Assembly: GCF_000013865.1 (NCBI RefSeq)
Contig: NC_007948.1
Coordinates: forward strand, 4,154,001-4,218,000
DNA from: Polaromonas sp. JS666
Lineage (GTDB): Bacteria; Pseudomonadota; Gammaproteobacteria; Burkholderiales; Burkholderiaceae_C
DNA: 64,000 nt
Direction of reading: 5' to 3'
The notes beneath the pieces are model-generated. The model saw only the letters and a program-made list of their open reading frames with translations. It ran no database searches and was not told where the DNA came from. Both the position numbers and the translations under genes were made by a program. Numbering within the stretch: the stretch's first letter is position 1; the number at the start of each line of letters is the position of its first letter. Below are positions 1 through 8,142 of this stretch, piece by piece.

Positions 1-184
<184 letters not shown>

Positions 185-1297
185 TTACTTGATGGTCACG
201 TCGGCAAGCTGCCGCTTGCCGATGACGGGCCAGTCCCATTCGATGCCCAGGCCGGGCGTGTCCGGCGGGAAGGCGTAGCCGCCGTCGACGCGGATGCGGC
301 TGGTCGTGATGTCGTCGAGCTGCGGTATGTACTCGACCCAGGCCGCGTTGGGCACTGCGGCGCACAGGCTCACATGCAGCTCCATCAGGAAGTGCGGACA
401 CACCGGCACATCAAAGCCCTCGGCCAGATGCGCCACCTTGATCCAGGGCGTGATGCCGCCAATGCGGGCCACGTCGGGCTGGACGATGCTGCAGGCGCCC
501 TGCTCCAGGTATTCGCGGAACTGGCTGAGGTGGTACATCGACTCGCCCACCGCCACCGGAATGGCCGTGTGTTCACGCAAATGCCGGTGGCCGGAGATGT
601 TTTCCGCGGGCAGCGGCTCTTCCAGCCAGGCGAGGTCCAGCGCGGCAAAAGCCGCCGCCCGGCGCACGGCTTCGGGGCGGTTGAAGCCCTGGTTCGCATC
701 GGTCATGATGTCGAACCCCGCACCGACCGCCTCGCGCACCTTGGACAGGCGCGCCACGTCCTCGCTGACATGCGGCCGGCCGACCTTGATCTTGGCGCCC
801 TTGAAACCCTCGGCCTTGGCGGCCAGCGTCTGGTCCACCAGTTCGTCCGCGCTCAGGTGCAGCCAGCCGCCTTCGGTGGTGTAGACCGGCACCCGCGGCT
901 GCGCGCCACCCAGCAATTGCCACAAGGGCAGGCCCTGGCTGCGGGCGCGCCAGTCCCACAGCGCGGTGTCCACGCAGGCCAGCGCCAGGCTGGTGATGGC
1001 CCCGACGGCGGTGGCATGGGTATGGAAAAACAGGTCTTTCCAGATCGCTTCAATCAGCAGCGGGTTGCGGCCCAGCAGGCGCGGCGCCAGGTGGTCGTGC
1101 AGCAAGGCCATCACCGATGAGCCGCCGGTGCCAATGGTGTACGCATAACCGGTGCCCTCCACGCCATCGCTGCAGCGCAAGGTGAGCAGCAGCGTCTCCT
1201 GCGTCACAAAGGACTGGATGGCATCGGTGCGCACGACCTTGGGCGGCAAATTGACCTGCCGCAGGCGGATGGATTCGATCGTTACTTCCGGTTTCAT
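185..1297 (-). CDS. Mandelate racemase/muconate lactonizing family sugar-acid dehydratase
   Basis: A 370-residue enolase-superfamily enzyme. The N-terminal capping domain (about 1-130) is followed by the TIM barrel. Visible catalytic parts are the KxK motif (K169, K171), metal ligands D200 (TDAN), E226 (EEP) and E252 (GES), and the D275-H302 dyad (QPDVAR and PHF). This is the mandelate-racemase subgroup layout, whose members dehydrate acid sugars or racemise 2-hydroxy acids. It lies divergent to a FadR regulator and near TRAP and UxaA/GarD-type genes, so it probably dehydrates an aldonate or aldarate to a 2-keto-3-deoxy acid. The exact substrate is not resolved. The ATG at 1297 gives a normal family length. 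Confidence 0.88.
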   Translation of the reverse strand: MKPEVTIESIRLRQVNLPPKVVRTDAIQSFVTQETLLLTLRCSDGVEGTGYAYTIGTGGSSVMALLHDHLAPRLLGRNPLLIEAIWKDLFFHTHATAVGAITSLALACVDTALWDWRARSQGLPLWQLLGGAQPRVPVYTTEGGWLHLSADELVDQTLAAKAEGFKGAKIKVGRPHVSEDVARLSKVREAVGAGFDIMTDANQGFNRPEAVRRAAAFAALDLAWLEEPLPAENISGHRHLREHTAIPVAVGESMYHLSQFREYLEQGACSIVQPDVARIGGITPWIKVAHLAEGFDVPVCPHFLMELHVSLCAAVPNAAWVEYIPQLDDITTSRIRVDGGYAFPPDTPGLGIEWDWPVIGKRQLADVTIK

Positions 1298-1325
1298 GGT
1301 GCAGAAGGGTATCCAGGGTTATTCG

Positions 1326-1351
1326 CGGTTATTCAGGTCGGTTATTCAGGT
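1326..1351. repeat. Perfect 13-bp tandem duplication in divergent promoter region
   Basis: CGGTTATTCAGGT occurs at 1326-1338 and again at 1339-1351 with no mismatch. A degenerate neighbour (GGTTATTCG) precedes it at about 1317. It lies between the dehydratase start (1297) and the FadR start (1470), in the leader that would be transcribed with the dehydratase. It could be a direct-repeat binding site or simple slippage; nothing decides between them. Confidence 0.7.
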
Positions 1352-1410
1352 CATGAACGGTATTACAGGGTTTAGCCGGATGCCACCGCCGGTGGATTCA
1401 TGGGATTATC

Positions 1411-1435
1411 AATTGGCCTTACCACTTGTCCAATT
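1411..1435. promoter_or_regulatory. Candidate FadR/GntR operator upstream of the first FadR regulator
   Basis: AATTGG (1411-1416) and CCAATT (1430-1435) form an inverted repeat. Within it, TTGG-CCTT-ACCA matches the TGGT-Nx-ACCA style of FadR-subfamily operators and resembles LldR/PdhR-type sites. It lies 35 bases before the regulator start and 114 bases before the divergent dehydratase start, well placed to control both. Inferred from pattern and position only. Confidence 0.5.
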
Positions 1436-1469
1436 CTGGCTAACCCTTAATTTCGCCGCCAAAGCCCGC

Positions 1470-2189
1470 ATGCCCATACAAACCGTCGAACCGCAACGCC
1501 TGTACCGCCAGATTGCCGAGCAATTGCGCTCGCTGATCAGCAAGGGCGAGTTTGCGGCTGGCAAACGCCTGCCGGCTGAGCGCGACCTGGCCAAGCAACT
1601 GGGCGTGAGCCGCCCTTCCGTGCGTGAAGCACTGATCGCACTGGAGGTGGAAGGCTGGGTCGAAGTGCGCACCGGCTCCGGCGTTTACGTGCTGGACCGG
1701 TCGAACCAGGTTCAGCGGAAAAACGGGCCGCAGATTGCGTCGACCGAATGGGGACCGCTGGAACTCATCCGGGCGCGCCGCGTGGTGGAAGGCGAAATTG
1801 CCTCCATGGCCGCCGTCCAGGCCAAACGCAAAGACATTGACGCGATGCGCAAAGCCATAGACGCCATGAAAAGCGATGCCGGGCGCGGCGTGCTGCCGCT
1901 CGAAGGCGACCGGGCATTTCATACCGCGATCGTCGAGGCCTGCGGCAACGTGGTGCTGATCGAAACCGTCCAGAGTTTCTGGGATTCGCGCCGCGGCCCG
2001 CTGTTCACGCGCCTGGGTGGCTATTTCGAGACCATGAAGTCATGGCAATCCGCCATCGACGAGCACGAAGCGATTTACGCCGCCATCTGCGCGCATGACG
2101 GCGCCGCTGCCCGCGCTGCGATGCATGCCCACATGGACAAATCCCACACCCGATTCAGCGCGAGCTGGCGCCGCGCGAAGACGAGCTGA
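1470..2189 (+). CDS. FadR-family (GntR) transcriptional regulator
   Basis: A 239-residue regulator. Residues 1-75 form the GntR winged helix-turn-helix (LPAERDLAKQLGVSRPSVRE, then EGWVEVRTGSGVYV in the wing). From about 90 to 235 is the all-helical FCD effector-binding domain, which in this family binds small acids, often with a metal held by histidines. The open frame extends upstream to 1152, but homology begins at the ATG at 1470. The gene is divergent to the sugar-acid dehydratase and 72 bases before dctP on the same strand, so it probably regulates the TRAP/dehydratase genes and itself. The likely inducer is a sugar acid, as an inference. Confidence 0.9.
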   Translation: MPIQTVEPQRLYRQIAEQLRSLISKGEFAAGKRLPAERDLAKQLGVSRPSVREALIALEVEGWVEVRTGSGVYVLDRSNQVQRKNGPQIASTEWGPLELIRARRVVEGEIASMAAVQAKRKDIDAMRKAIDAMKSDAGRGVLPLEGDRAFHTAIVEACGNVVLIETVQSFWDSRRGPLFTRLGGYFETMKSWQSAIDEHEAIYAAICAHDGAAARAAMHAHMDKSHTRFSASWRRAKTS

Positions 2190-2261
2190 TTCCAGCGTCC
2201 AGCACTCCCCTGCTTTTACTTTCAACTTTTCACGTTCACTTTTTTCAACCGAGGAGACAAC

Positions 2262-3248
2262 ATGACAAAACGACTGACGATAAAAACCATGGCCCTATGC
2301 GCAATATTGGCGGGAACCATGGGGTCATTTGGCATCGCCCATGCGCAAACCAAGCTGAAGTGGGCCCACGTGTATGAAACGTCGGAGCCCTATCACAAGT
2401 GGTCGGTCTGGGCGGCAGACGAGATCAAGAAGCGCACCAACGGCCGCTATGAGATCCAGGTGTTCCCGGCTTCCACGCTGGGCAAGGAAAGCGACATCAA
2501 CCAGGGCCTGCAGCTGGGCACCGTCGACATCATCATCTCGGGCGCCTCCTTCGCTGCCCGCAGCTTTCCGCGCATCGGTGTGGGCTACTACCCCTACACC
2601 TTCCGGGATCCAGAGCACCTGCTCAAGTATTCGAAGAGCGATGTCTTCAAGGAACTGGCCGACGGCTACAAGCAGAAAACCGGCGTGCAGACCGTCGCCG
2701 TCACCTACTACGGCGCACGCCACTCCACCAGCAACAAGCTCTTCAAGAACTGCGATGAAATGAAGGGCCTGAAGATGCGGGTGCCCGACGTGCCCGCCTA
2801 CATGGCCTTGCCGCGCGCCTGCGGCGCCAACCCGACGCCGATCGCTTTTGCCGAGGTCTACCTGGCCCTGCAAAACGGCACGGTCGATGCGCAGGAAAAT
2901 CCGCTGCCCACCATCGAAGCCAAGAAGTTCTACGAGGTCCAGAAGAACATCATCCTGACCGGCCACATCCTCGATTCGCTGGTGACGCAAGTCGGCCCCC
3001 ACGTCTGGACCAAGCTCAGCGATGCGGACAAGAAAATCTTCACCGACGTGATGCAGGAAGCAGCGGCCAGCGCCACGGCCGACATCAAGAAGCGTGAAGG
3101 CGAGCTGGTTGACGAATTCAAGAAAAAGGGCCTGAACGTCGTCACGGTCAACAAGGACGAGTTCCGCGACCGCATCGTGAAAGCCGTGGACATGACGTCG
3201 ATGGGCTACGACAAAAAGGATTGGAACCGCATCCAGGCCCTCAAATAA
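2262..3248 (+). CDS. dctP: TRAP transporter substrate-binding protein DctP
   Basis: A 328-residue periplasmic solute receptor. Residues 1-28 are a Sec signal peptide with a cleavage site after AHA. The mature DctP fold follows, with the conserved ligand-binding arginine in KMRVPD (R173), which forms a salt bridge to the substrate carboxylate in this family. A strong ribosome site (GAGGAG) precedes the ATG. It delivers substrate to the DctQM membrane part encoded 110 bases downstream. The sugar-acid enzymes around it suggest a hexuronate, hexonate or aldarate ligand. A GC hairpin follows the gene and may set the usual excess of receptor over membrane subunits. Confidence 0.95.
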   Translation: MTKRLTIKTMALCAILAGTMGSFGIAHAQTKLKWAHVYETSEPYHKWSVWAADEIKKRTNGRYEIQVFPASTLGKESDINQGLQLGTVDIIISGASFAARSFPRIGVGYYPYTFRDPEHLLKYSKSDVFKELADGYKQKTGVQTVAVTYYGARHSTSNKLFKNCDEMKGLKMRVPDVPAYMALPRACGANPTPIAFAEVYLALQNGTVDAQENPLPTIEAKKFYEVQKNIILTGHILDSLVTQVGPHVWTKLSDADKKIFTDVMQEAAASATADIKKREGELVDEFKKKGLNVVTVNKDEFRDRIVKAVDMTSMGYDKKDWNRIQALK

Positions 3249-3305
3249 GCATCGGGTGTGCCCCGCTCAGCCCCGCTCCATATCAGCGAGGCTGAGCACT
3301 TCCGA

Positions 3306-3332
3306 ATGCCCTCCCTTTCCCCTGGCGGGAAG
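3306..3332 (+). terminator. GC-rich hairpin between dctP and dctQ, possible attenuator
   Basis: The 110-base gap between dctP and dctQ contains a stem with arms CCTTTCCC and GGGAAGGG around a short CTGGC loop. No U-tract follows, so it is unlikely to stop transcription fully. It may protect the dctP transcript or lower dctQM expression, as is common in receptor-first transporter operons. Its sequence also resembles GC-rich palindromes elsewhere in the window. Confidence 0.4.
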
Positions 3333-3358
3333 GGGCCTCTCCACCAACATCCACCATC

Positions 3359-3934
3359 ATGATCACCATTCCTGACATCGACGCCCTGCCCAAGGTCATG
3401 GGCGACGACGGCGAGTTCCATGCCACCGACGACGCGGTCGACCTGTCGGACACACCCGCCGAGGCCTGGGTGGCCCTTTTGTTTTTCTGGGCACTGGGCC
3501 TGACGGTTTTCTACCAGTTCTTCACCCGCTATGTGATGAACGACTCGGCCGCCTGGACCGAAGAGATCGCCCGCTACCTGCTGATCGCCACCGTGTTCGT
3601 GGGCGCGGCCATTGGCGTGGCCAAGAACAACCACATCCAGGTCGACTTTTTCTACCGCTTCATGCCGCCCTGGCTGGGCCGGGCCATGGCCTTGCTCACC
3701 GATGTGCTGCGCATCGCCTTCCTGGCGGCTGCGGTTGTATTGACCTGGCAAATGATGAACAAGATGGGCAATTACAAAATGACCATCGTTGATTTGCCGA
3801 TGAACCTGGTGTATGGCGTTTGCCTGATCGGCTTTGCGGCCATGTGCGTGCGCTCGGTCTGGGTCATGCATGTGCACGTGAAGCGCGGCTACAGCGTGCT
3901 GGAACGCCCTGAATCCACCATGGAGGACCGCTAA
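3359..3934 (+). CDS. dctQ: TRAP transporter small permease DctQ
   Basis: A 191-residue inner-membrane protein with four predicted helices (about 40-60, 75-95, 115-137 and 150-172), which is the DctQ fold. The motif NDSAAWTEEIARYLLI matches the conserved region after helix 1 of small TRAP permeases. The acidic cytoplasmic N-terminus of about 35 residues is longer than usual. The ATG at 3359 lacks a clear ribosome site. The stop is immediately followed by the dctM start, as expected for partners that form one membrane complex with the DctP receptor. Confidence 0.92.
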   Translation: MITIPDIDALPKVMGDDGEFHATDDAVDLSDTPAEAWVALLFFWALGLTVFYQFFTRYVMNDSAAWTEEIARYLLIATVFVGAAIGVAKNNHIQVDFFYRFMPPWLGRAMALLTDVLRIAFLAAAVVLTWQMMNKMGNYKMTIVDLPMNLVYGVCLIGFAAMCVRSVWVMHVHVKRGYSVLERPESTMEDR

Positions 3935-5329
3935 ATGCTGAAAGTTGCTTTCCTGTTCCTGATGAGCGGCGGCCTGCCGGTGGCCATGGCCATGGCCGGC
4001 GCTTCGCTCCTCTACATCCTGTTCACCCAAAGCTCGCCGCCCTTTGTGGTGATTCACCGCATGGTCAGCGGCATTGACAGCTTTCCGCTGCTGGCCGTGC
4101 CTTTCTTCATTCTGGCCGGCAACCTGATGAACAACGCCGGCATCACCAACCGCATCTACAACTACGCGCTGGCGCTGGTGGGCTGGATGAAGGGCGGGCT
4201 GGGCCATGTCAACGTCGTGGGCTCGGTGGTGTTTGCCGGCATGAGCGGCACCGCCATTGCCGACGCGGCCGGTCTGGGCACGATCGAGATCAAGGCCATG
4301 AAGGACCACGGCTACAGCACCGAATTTGCCGTGGGCGTGACGGCGGCTTCCGCCACGCTGGGCCCCATCATTCCGCCCAGCCTGCCCTTTGTGATCTACG
4401 GCATGATGGCCAACGTCAGTGTTGGCGCCCTGTTTCTGGCCGGCATACTGCCGGGCGTCATGATGGCCATCCTGATGATGCTCACCGTGGCTTACTTCGC
4501 GCACAAGAACGGCTGGGGCGCCGACGTCAAGTTCGATTGGCGCCGCCTGAGCAAGGCGCTGATCGAAACCGCGGTGGTCATCGGCTGGCCGCTGCTGCTG
4601 TGGCTGCTGATTGGCAAGCTTAACTTTCCGCCGCAAGTCACCGTGGCCGCCGCGCTGGTGGCGCTGTTTGCGGCCGACAAGGCGTTCAAGTTCCAGGCCG
4701 TTCTGCCCATCATGACGCCGGTGCTGCTGATCGGCGGCATGACGACCGGCATCTTCACGCCCACCGAAGGCGCAATTGCCGCCTGCGTCTGGTCGCTGAT
4801 CCTCGGCTTTGCCTGGTATGGCACGTTGACCTTCAAGAGTTTCGTGAAGGTCTGCCTGGATACGGTAGAGACGACAGCCACCGTGCTGTTCATCGTGGCC
4901 GCGGCGTCCATCTTCGGCTGGATGCTCACCGCCACCGGCGTGACCACCGACATTGCCAACTGGGTGCTGGGTTTCACCAAGGAGGCCTGGGTCTTCCTGC
5001 TGCTGGCCAATGTGCTGATGCTGTTTGTGGGCTGCTTCCTGGAGCCGACGGCGGCCATCACGATTCTGGTGCCCATCCTGGTGCCCATCGCCGTGCAGCT
5101 GGGCGTTGACCCCGTCCATTTCGGGCTGGTGATGGTGCTCAACCTGATGATAGGCCTGCTGCACCCACCCATGGGCATGGTGCTGTTTGTGCTGGCGCGC
5201 GTGGCCAAGCTCTCGGTCGAGCGCACCACCATCGCCATTCTGCCCTGGCTGTTTCCGCTGCTGGGCAGCCTGATTGTCATTACCTACTTCCCCAAGCTGG
5301 TGCTGTGGCTGCCCAAGATGTTTTATTGA
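3935..5329 (+). CDS. dctM: TRAP transporter large permease DctM
   Basis: A 464-residue multi-spanning permease, the ion-coupled translocation channel of the TRAP system, driven by the Na+ or H+ gradient. Visible family motifs are GMSGTAIADAAGLG near residue 100 and ATLGPIIPPSLPFVIYG near 145, forming the re-entrant hairpin region, with the repeated PTEGAIAA/EPTAAITIL motif in the second half. GGAGG lies 6-10 bases before the ATG. The gene starts on the base after the dctQ stop. Its 3' end lies in a 13-bp tandem repeat that carries the stop codon. Confidence 0.95.
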   Translation: MLKVAFLFLMSGGLPVAMAMAGASLLYILFTQSSPPFVVIHRMVSGIDSFPLLAVPFFILAGNLMNNAGITNRIYNYALALVGWMKGGLGHVNVVGSVVFAGMSGTAIADAAGLGTIEIKAMKDHGYSTEFAVGVTAASATLGPIIPPSLPFVIYGMMANVSVGALFLAGILPGVMMAILMMLTVAYFAHKNGWGADVKFDWRRLSKALIETAVVIGWPLLLWLLIGKLNFPPQVTVAAALVALFAADKAFKFQAVLPIMTPVLLIGGMTTGIFTPTEGAIAACVWSLILGFAWYGTLTFKSFVKVCLDTVETTATVLFIVAAASIFGWMLTATGVTTDIANWVLGFTKEAWVFLLLANVLMLFVGCFLEPTAAITILVPILVPIAVQLGVDPVHFGLVMVLNLMIGLLHPPMGMVLFVLARVAKLSVERTTIAILPWLFPLLGSLIVITYFPKLVLWLPKMFY

Positions 5330-5356
5330 AATGTTTTGTTGAAATGTTTGACTGAA
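5318..5356 (+). repeat. Three tandem 13-bp units across the dctM stop codon
   Basis: ATGTTTTATTGAA (5318-5330), ATGTTTTGTTGAA (5331-5343) and ATGTTTGACTGAA (5344-5356) follow one another exactly. The first encodes the last residues and stop of DctM. The next two repeat the ATG and TGA trinucleotides in the 38-base gap before the dehydratase gene. This looks like recent duplication of the gene end. Confidence 0.75.
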
Positions 5357-5367
5357 GAGAAATTTCC

Positions 5368-6894
5368 ATGACCCCATTCATTCGCCTTCATCCCGCCGAT
5401 GACGTGCTGATCGCCCGCCAGCAACTGCTGAGCGGCACCAGCGTCGAAGGTGTACCGGTCAAGGGCCTGATCCCGGCCGGCCACAAGATCGCCACCCACC
5501 CCATCGCGCAGGGCGAGCCGGTGCGGCGCTACAACCAGATCATCGGCTTTGCCAGCAAACCGATTGCCGCCGGTGAGCACGTTCACACGCACAACCTCGA
5601 CATGGGCCCGAACAAGGGTGACTTCGAACGCGACTACGCCTTTGGCGCGGACGTCAAACCCGAACCGGCGCGGCGCGAGGCCACCTTCATGGGCATCAAG
5701 CGGGCCGACGGCCGCGTTGCCACGCGCAACTACATCGGCGTGCTCACGAGCGTGAACTGCTCGGCCACCGCCGCGCGCGCCATCGCCGACCACTTTTCGC
5801 GGCGCACCAACCCGGCGGCGCTGGCCGCGTTCCCGAATGTCGACGGCGTGGTGGCGCTGACCCACGGCACCGGCTGCGGCATGGACACCGAGGGGACAGG
5901 CATGCAGCTGCTGCAGCGCACGCTGGCCGGTTATGCCACGCACGCCAACTTTGCCGCCGTGCTGGTGGTGGGACTGGGCTGCGAAGCCAACCAGATCAAT
6001 GCCTGGCTGGCGCACAGCAGCCTGCGGGAGGGCGAGACCTTCAAGGTGTTCAACATCCAGGACACGGGCGGCACGACCAAGACCGTGGCCAAGGGCGTCG
6101 CCCTGATCAACGAAATGCTGCCCACCGTCAACAACGTGAAGCGCGAACCCTGCAGCGCTGCGCACATCACCATCGGCCTGCAATGCGGCGGCTCGGACGG
6201 CTACTCGGGCATCAGCGCCAACCCGGCGCTGGGCGCGGCGGTAGACCTGCTGGTGGCGCACGGCGGCACCGCCATCCTGAGCGAGACACCCGAAATTTAC
6301 GGTGCGGAACACCTGCTGACGCGCCGGGCGGTGAAACCCGAGGTGGCTGAAAAGCTGATCCAGCGCATCAAGTGGTGGGAGCACTACACCGAGATCAACG
6401 AGGGCGAGATGAACAACAACCCCTCGCCGGGCAACAAGGCCGGCGGGCTGACCACCATCCTGGAAAAATCGCTGGGCGCCGTCGCCAAGGGCGGCACCAG
6501 CAACCTGCAGGCGGTCTATGAATACGCCGAGCCGGTGCAGGCCCACGGCTTTGTCTACATGGACACGCCCGGCTACGACCCGGTCAGCGCAACCGGCCAG
6601 GTCGCCGGCGGCGCCAACCTGATCTGCTTCACGACCGGCCGCGGCTCGGCCTATGGCTGCGCACCCTCGCCCTCGCTCAAGCTGTCGACCAACTCGGCGC
6701 TGTGGCGCAAGCAGGAAGACGACATGGACATCAACTGCGGCGAGATCATCGACGGCAGCAGCACGGTGGCCGAGATGGGGCAGCGCATTTTCGAGCTGGT
6801 TCTGGCCACCGCGTCAGGCGAACCCAGCAAGAGCGAAAAACACGGCTATGGGCAAAACGAGTTTGTGCCCTGGCAGGTCGGCGCCGTGATGTAG
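5368..6894 (+). CDS. UxaA/GarD-family sugar-acid dehydratase
   Basis: A 508-residue full-length member of the altronate/galactarate dehydratase family. An N-terminal SAF domain (about 1-85) is followed by the catalytic domain, with the conserved stretches LECGGSD-like QCGGSDGYSG, NNNPSPGNKAGG, TTGRGSAYG and MDINCGEI. Family members are iron-dependent and convert D-altronate or D-galactarate to the 2-keto-3-deoxy acid. The middle and C-terminal motifs (TRRAVKPEV, LGAVAKGG, MDIN) look nearer to GarD than to E. coli UxaA, but substrate choice cannot be settled by eye. It lies directly after the TRAP transporter that probably imports its substrate. Confidence 0.9.
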   Translation: MTPFIRLHPADDVLIARQQLLSGTSVEGVPVKGLIPAGHKIATHPIAQGEPVRRYNQIIGFASKPIAAGEHVHTHNLDMGPNKGDFERDYAFGADVKPEPARREATFMGIKRADGRVATRNYIGVLTSVNCSATAARAIADHFSRRTNPAALAAFPNVDGVVALTHGTGCGMDTEGTGMQLLQRTLAGYATHANFAAVLVVGLGCEANQINAWLAHSSLREGETFKVFNIQDTGGTTKTVAKGVALINEMLPTVNNVKREPCSAAHITIGLQCGGSDGYSGISANPALGAAVDLLVAHGGTAILSETPEIYGAEHLLTRRAVKPEVAEKLIQRIKWWEHYTEINEGEMNNNPSPGNKAGGLTTILEKSLGAVAKGGTSNLQAVYEYAEPVQAHGFVYMDTPGYDPVSATGQVAGGANLICFTTGRGSAYGCAPSPSLKLSTNSALWRKQEDDMDINCGEIIDGSSTVAEMGQRIFELVLATASGEPSKSEKHGYGQNEFVPWQVGAVM

Positions 6895-6906
6895 TCCTTT
6901 TCTTCA

Positions 6907-6992
6907 CTCCCTCTCCCCCTGGGAGAGGGCGGGGGTGAGGGCTCTGCGCGCCGAGAGGCCCTCACCCTGACCCTCTCCCAGGGGGGAGAGGG
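6907..6992. repeat. Inverted pair of a GC-rich palindromic repeat (REP-like)
   Basis: Two copies of a unit of about 40 bp lie head to head: 6907-6944, and its reverse complement with few differences at 6953-6992. Each unit has a CCCTCTCCC/GGGAGAGGG core followed by a GTGAGGGCTC tail. Together they can fold into one long hairpin between the dehydratase stop and the next gene. Single copies occur at 37888-37927, 38419-38458 and 58624-58662. The second copy ends one base before a possible ATG at 6994. Confidence 0.88.
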
Positions 6993-7023
6993 AATGGAAT
7001 CCCAAAACACCTTCAATACCCTC

Positions 7024-8088
7024 ATGAGCCACACCATCTCCGCCGCCCAGTTACGAGCCCAGGTAGCTACTGTTTTAAAAGCCGCCGGCAGCTCCGCCGA
7101 AGAGGCCACCACCGTCGCCGCCAACCTGGTGCTGGCCAACCTGAGCGGCCACGACTCGCACGGCGTGGGCATGCTGCCGCGTTATGTGGATGCCGTGCTC
7201 GAAGGCGGCCTGAAACCCAACAGCAGCGTGCGGGTAGTCCTCGACACCGGCTCGCTGCTGACACTGGACGGCCAGCGCGGCTACGGCCAGATCGTCGGCG
7301 AGCAGGCGATGGCGCTGGGCATAGACCGCGCCAAGGCCCATGGCAGCTGCATCATGACGCTGGGCAATGCCCACCATCTGGGCCGCATCGGGCACTTCGC
7401 CGAAATGGCGGTGGATCAAGGCCTGGTGTCCCTGCATTTTGTCAACGTGCTGTCGCGACCGGTGGTGGCGCCGTTTGGCGGAGGCGATGGCCGCTTTGGC
7501 ACAAACCCCTGCTGCATTGGCGTGCCGCTCAAGGGCCGTGAACCCTTCGTGTTGGACTTTGCGACCAGCCGCGTGGCGCAGGGCAAGATGCGTGTGGCCC
7601 ATAACAAGGGGATTCAGGTCGAGCCCGGCACACTCATCGACGAACACGGACGCCCGACCACCGACCCGGGTGTGGTGGTGGTACCCCAGAGCAATGGGCT
7701 GTTTGGTGCGCTGCTGGCTTTTGGCGAGCACAAGGGTTACGGCATGGCCGTGGCCTGCGAACTGCTGGGCGGCGCGCTGACCGGCGGCGGCACCTGGCAC
7801 AAAGCCACCGACCCGGCCGTGCGCGCCGTCGTCAATGGCATGCTGACGATTTTGATCGACCCGGCCAAGCTGGGCACCCAGGCCGCTTTCGAGCAGGAAG
7901 CGGTGGCCTTTGTGGACTGGCTCCAGGCCGGGCCGGTCGCACCCGGCTTTGACGCCGTGCAGATTGCCGGCGACCCGGAGCGCGCCACCCGCGCGCAGCG
8001 CGAAGTCGAAGGCATTGCGGTGGATGACCAGACCTGGCAAGAGATGGTTGCCGCCGGCCGCAAGGTCGGTGCGACCCTGCAGGACTGA
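7024..8088 (+). CDS. Ldh-family (malate/L-lactate dehydrogenase type) oxidoreductase
   Basis: A 354-residue NAD(P)-dependent 2-hydroxy-acid dehydrogenase of the YlbC/YiaK/ComC fold, unrelated to classical LDH. Typical motifs are NLSGHDSHGVGMLPRY near the N-terminus, GNAHHLGRIGHFAE, GGGDGRFGTNP and HKGYGMAVACE. I place the start at 7024 (MSHTISAAQLR) because that is where homology begins. An in-frame ATG at 6994 would add ten residues and has an SD-like GGGGGAGAGGG, but those bases belong to the palindromic repeat. It probably oxidises or reduces a sugar-acid intermediate of this operon. A second member of the family is encoded at 11555-12616. Confidence 0.88.
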   Translation: MSHTISAAQLRAQVATVLKAAGSSAEEATTVAANLVLANLSGHDSHGVGMLPRYVDAVLEGGLKPNSSVRVVLDTGSLLTLDGQRGYGQIVGEQAMALGIDRAKAHGSCIMTLGNAHHLGRIGHFAEMAVDQGLVSLHFVNVLSRPVVAPFGGGDGRFGTNPCCIGVPLKGREPFVLDFATSRVAQGKMRVAHNKGIQVEPGTLIDEHGRPTTDPGVVVVPQSNGLFGALLAFGEHKGYGMAVACELLGGALTGGGTWHKATDPAVRAVVNGMLTILIDPAKLGTQAAFEQEAVAFVDWLQAGPVAPGFDAVQIAGDPERATRAQREVEGIAVDDQTWQEMVAAGRKVGATLQD

Positions 8089-8142
8089 TTTCCACAGCCC
8101 CACCATTCAGCCGAAAACACTTTTTCATCAAATACTTTTCAA

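Noticed and set aside
1152..1469. N-terminal extension of the first FadR regulator
   Set aside because: The frame is open, but the sequence carries tandem repeats and the operator and has no family similarity; the ATG at 1470 fits the family.
3206..5377. A 723-codon minus-strand open frame antisense to dctQM
   Set aside because: Its translation is Gln/His/Arg/Gly-rich low-complexity sequence without any domain, as expected for the antisense of a GC-rich gene. The plus strand encodes clear TRAP permease subunits.
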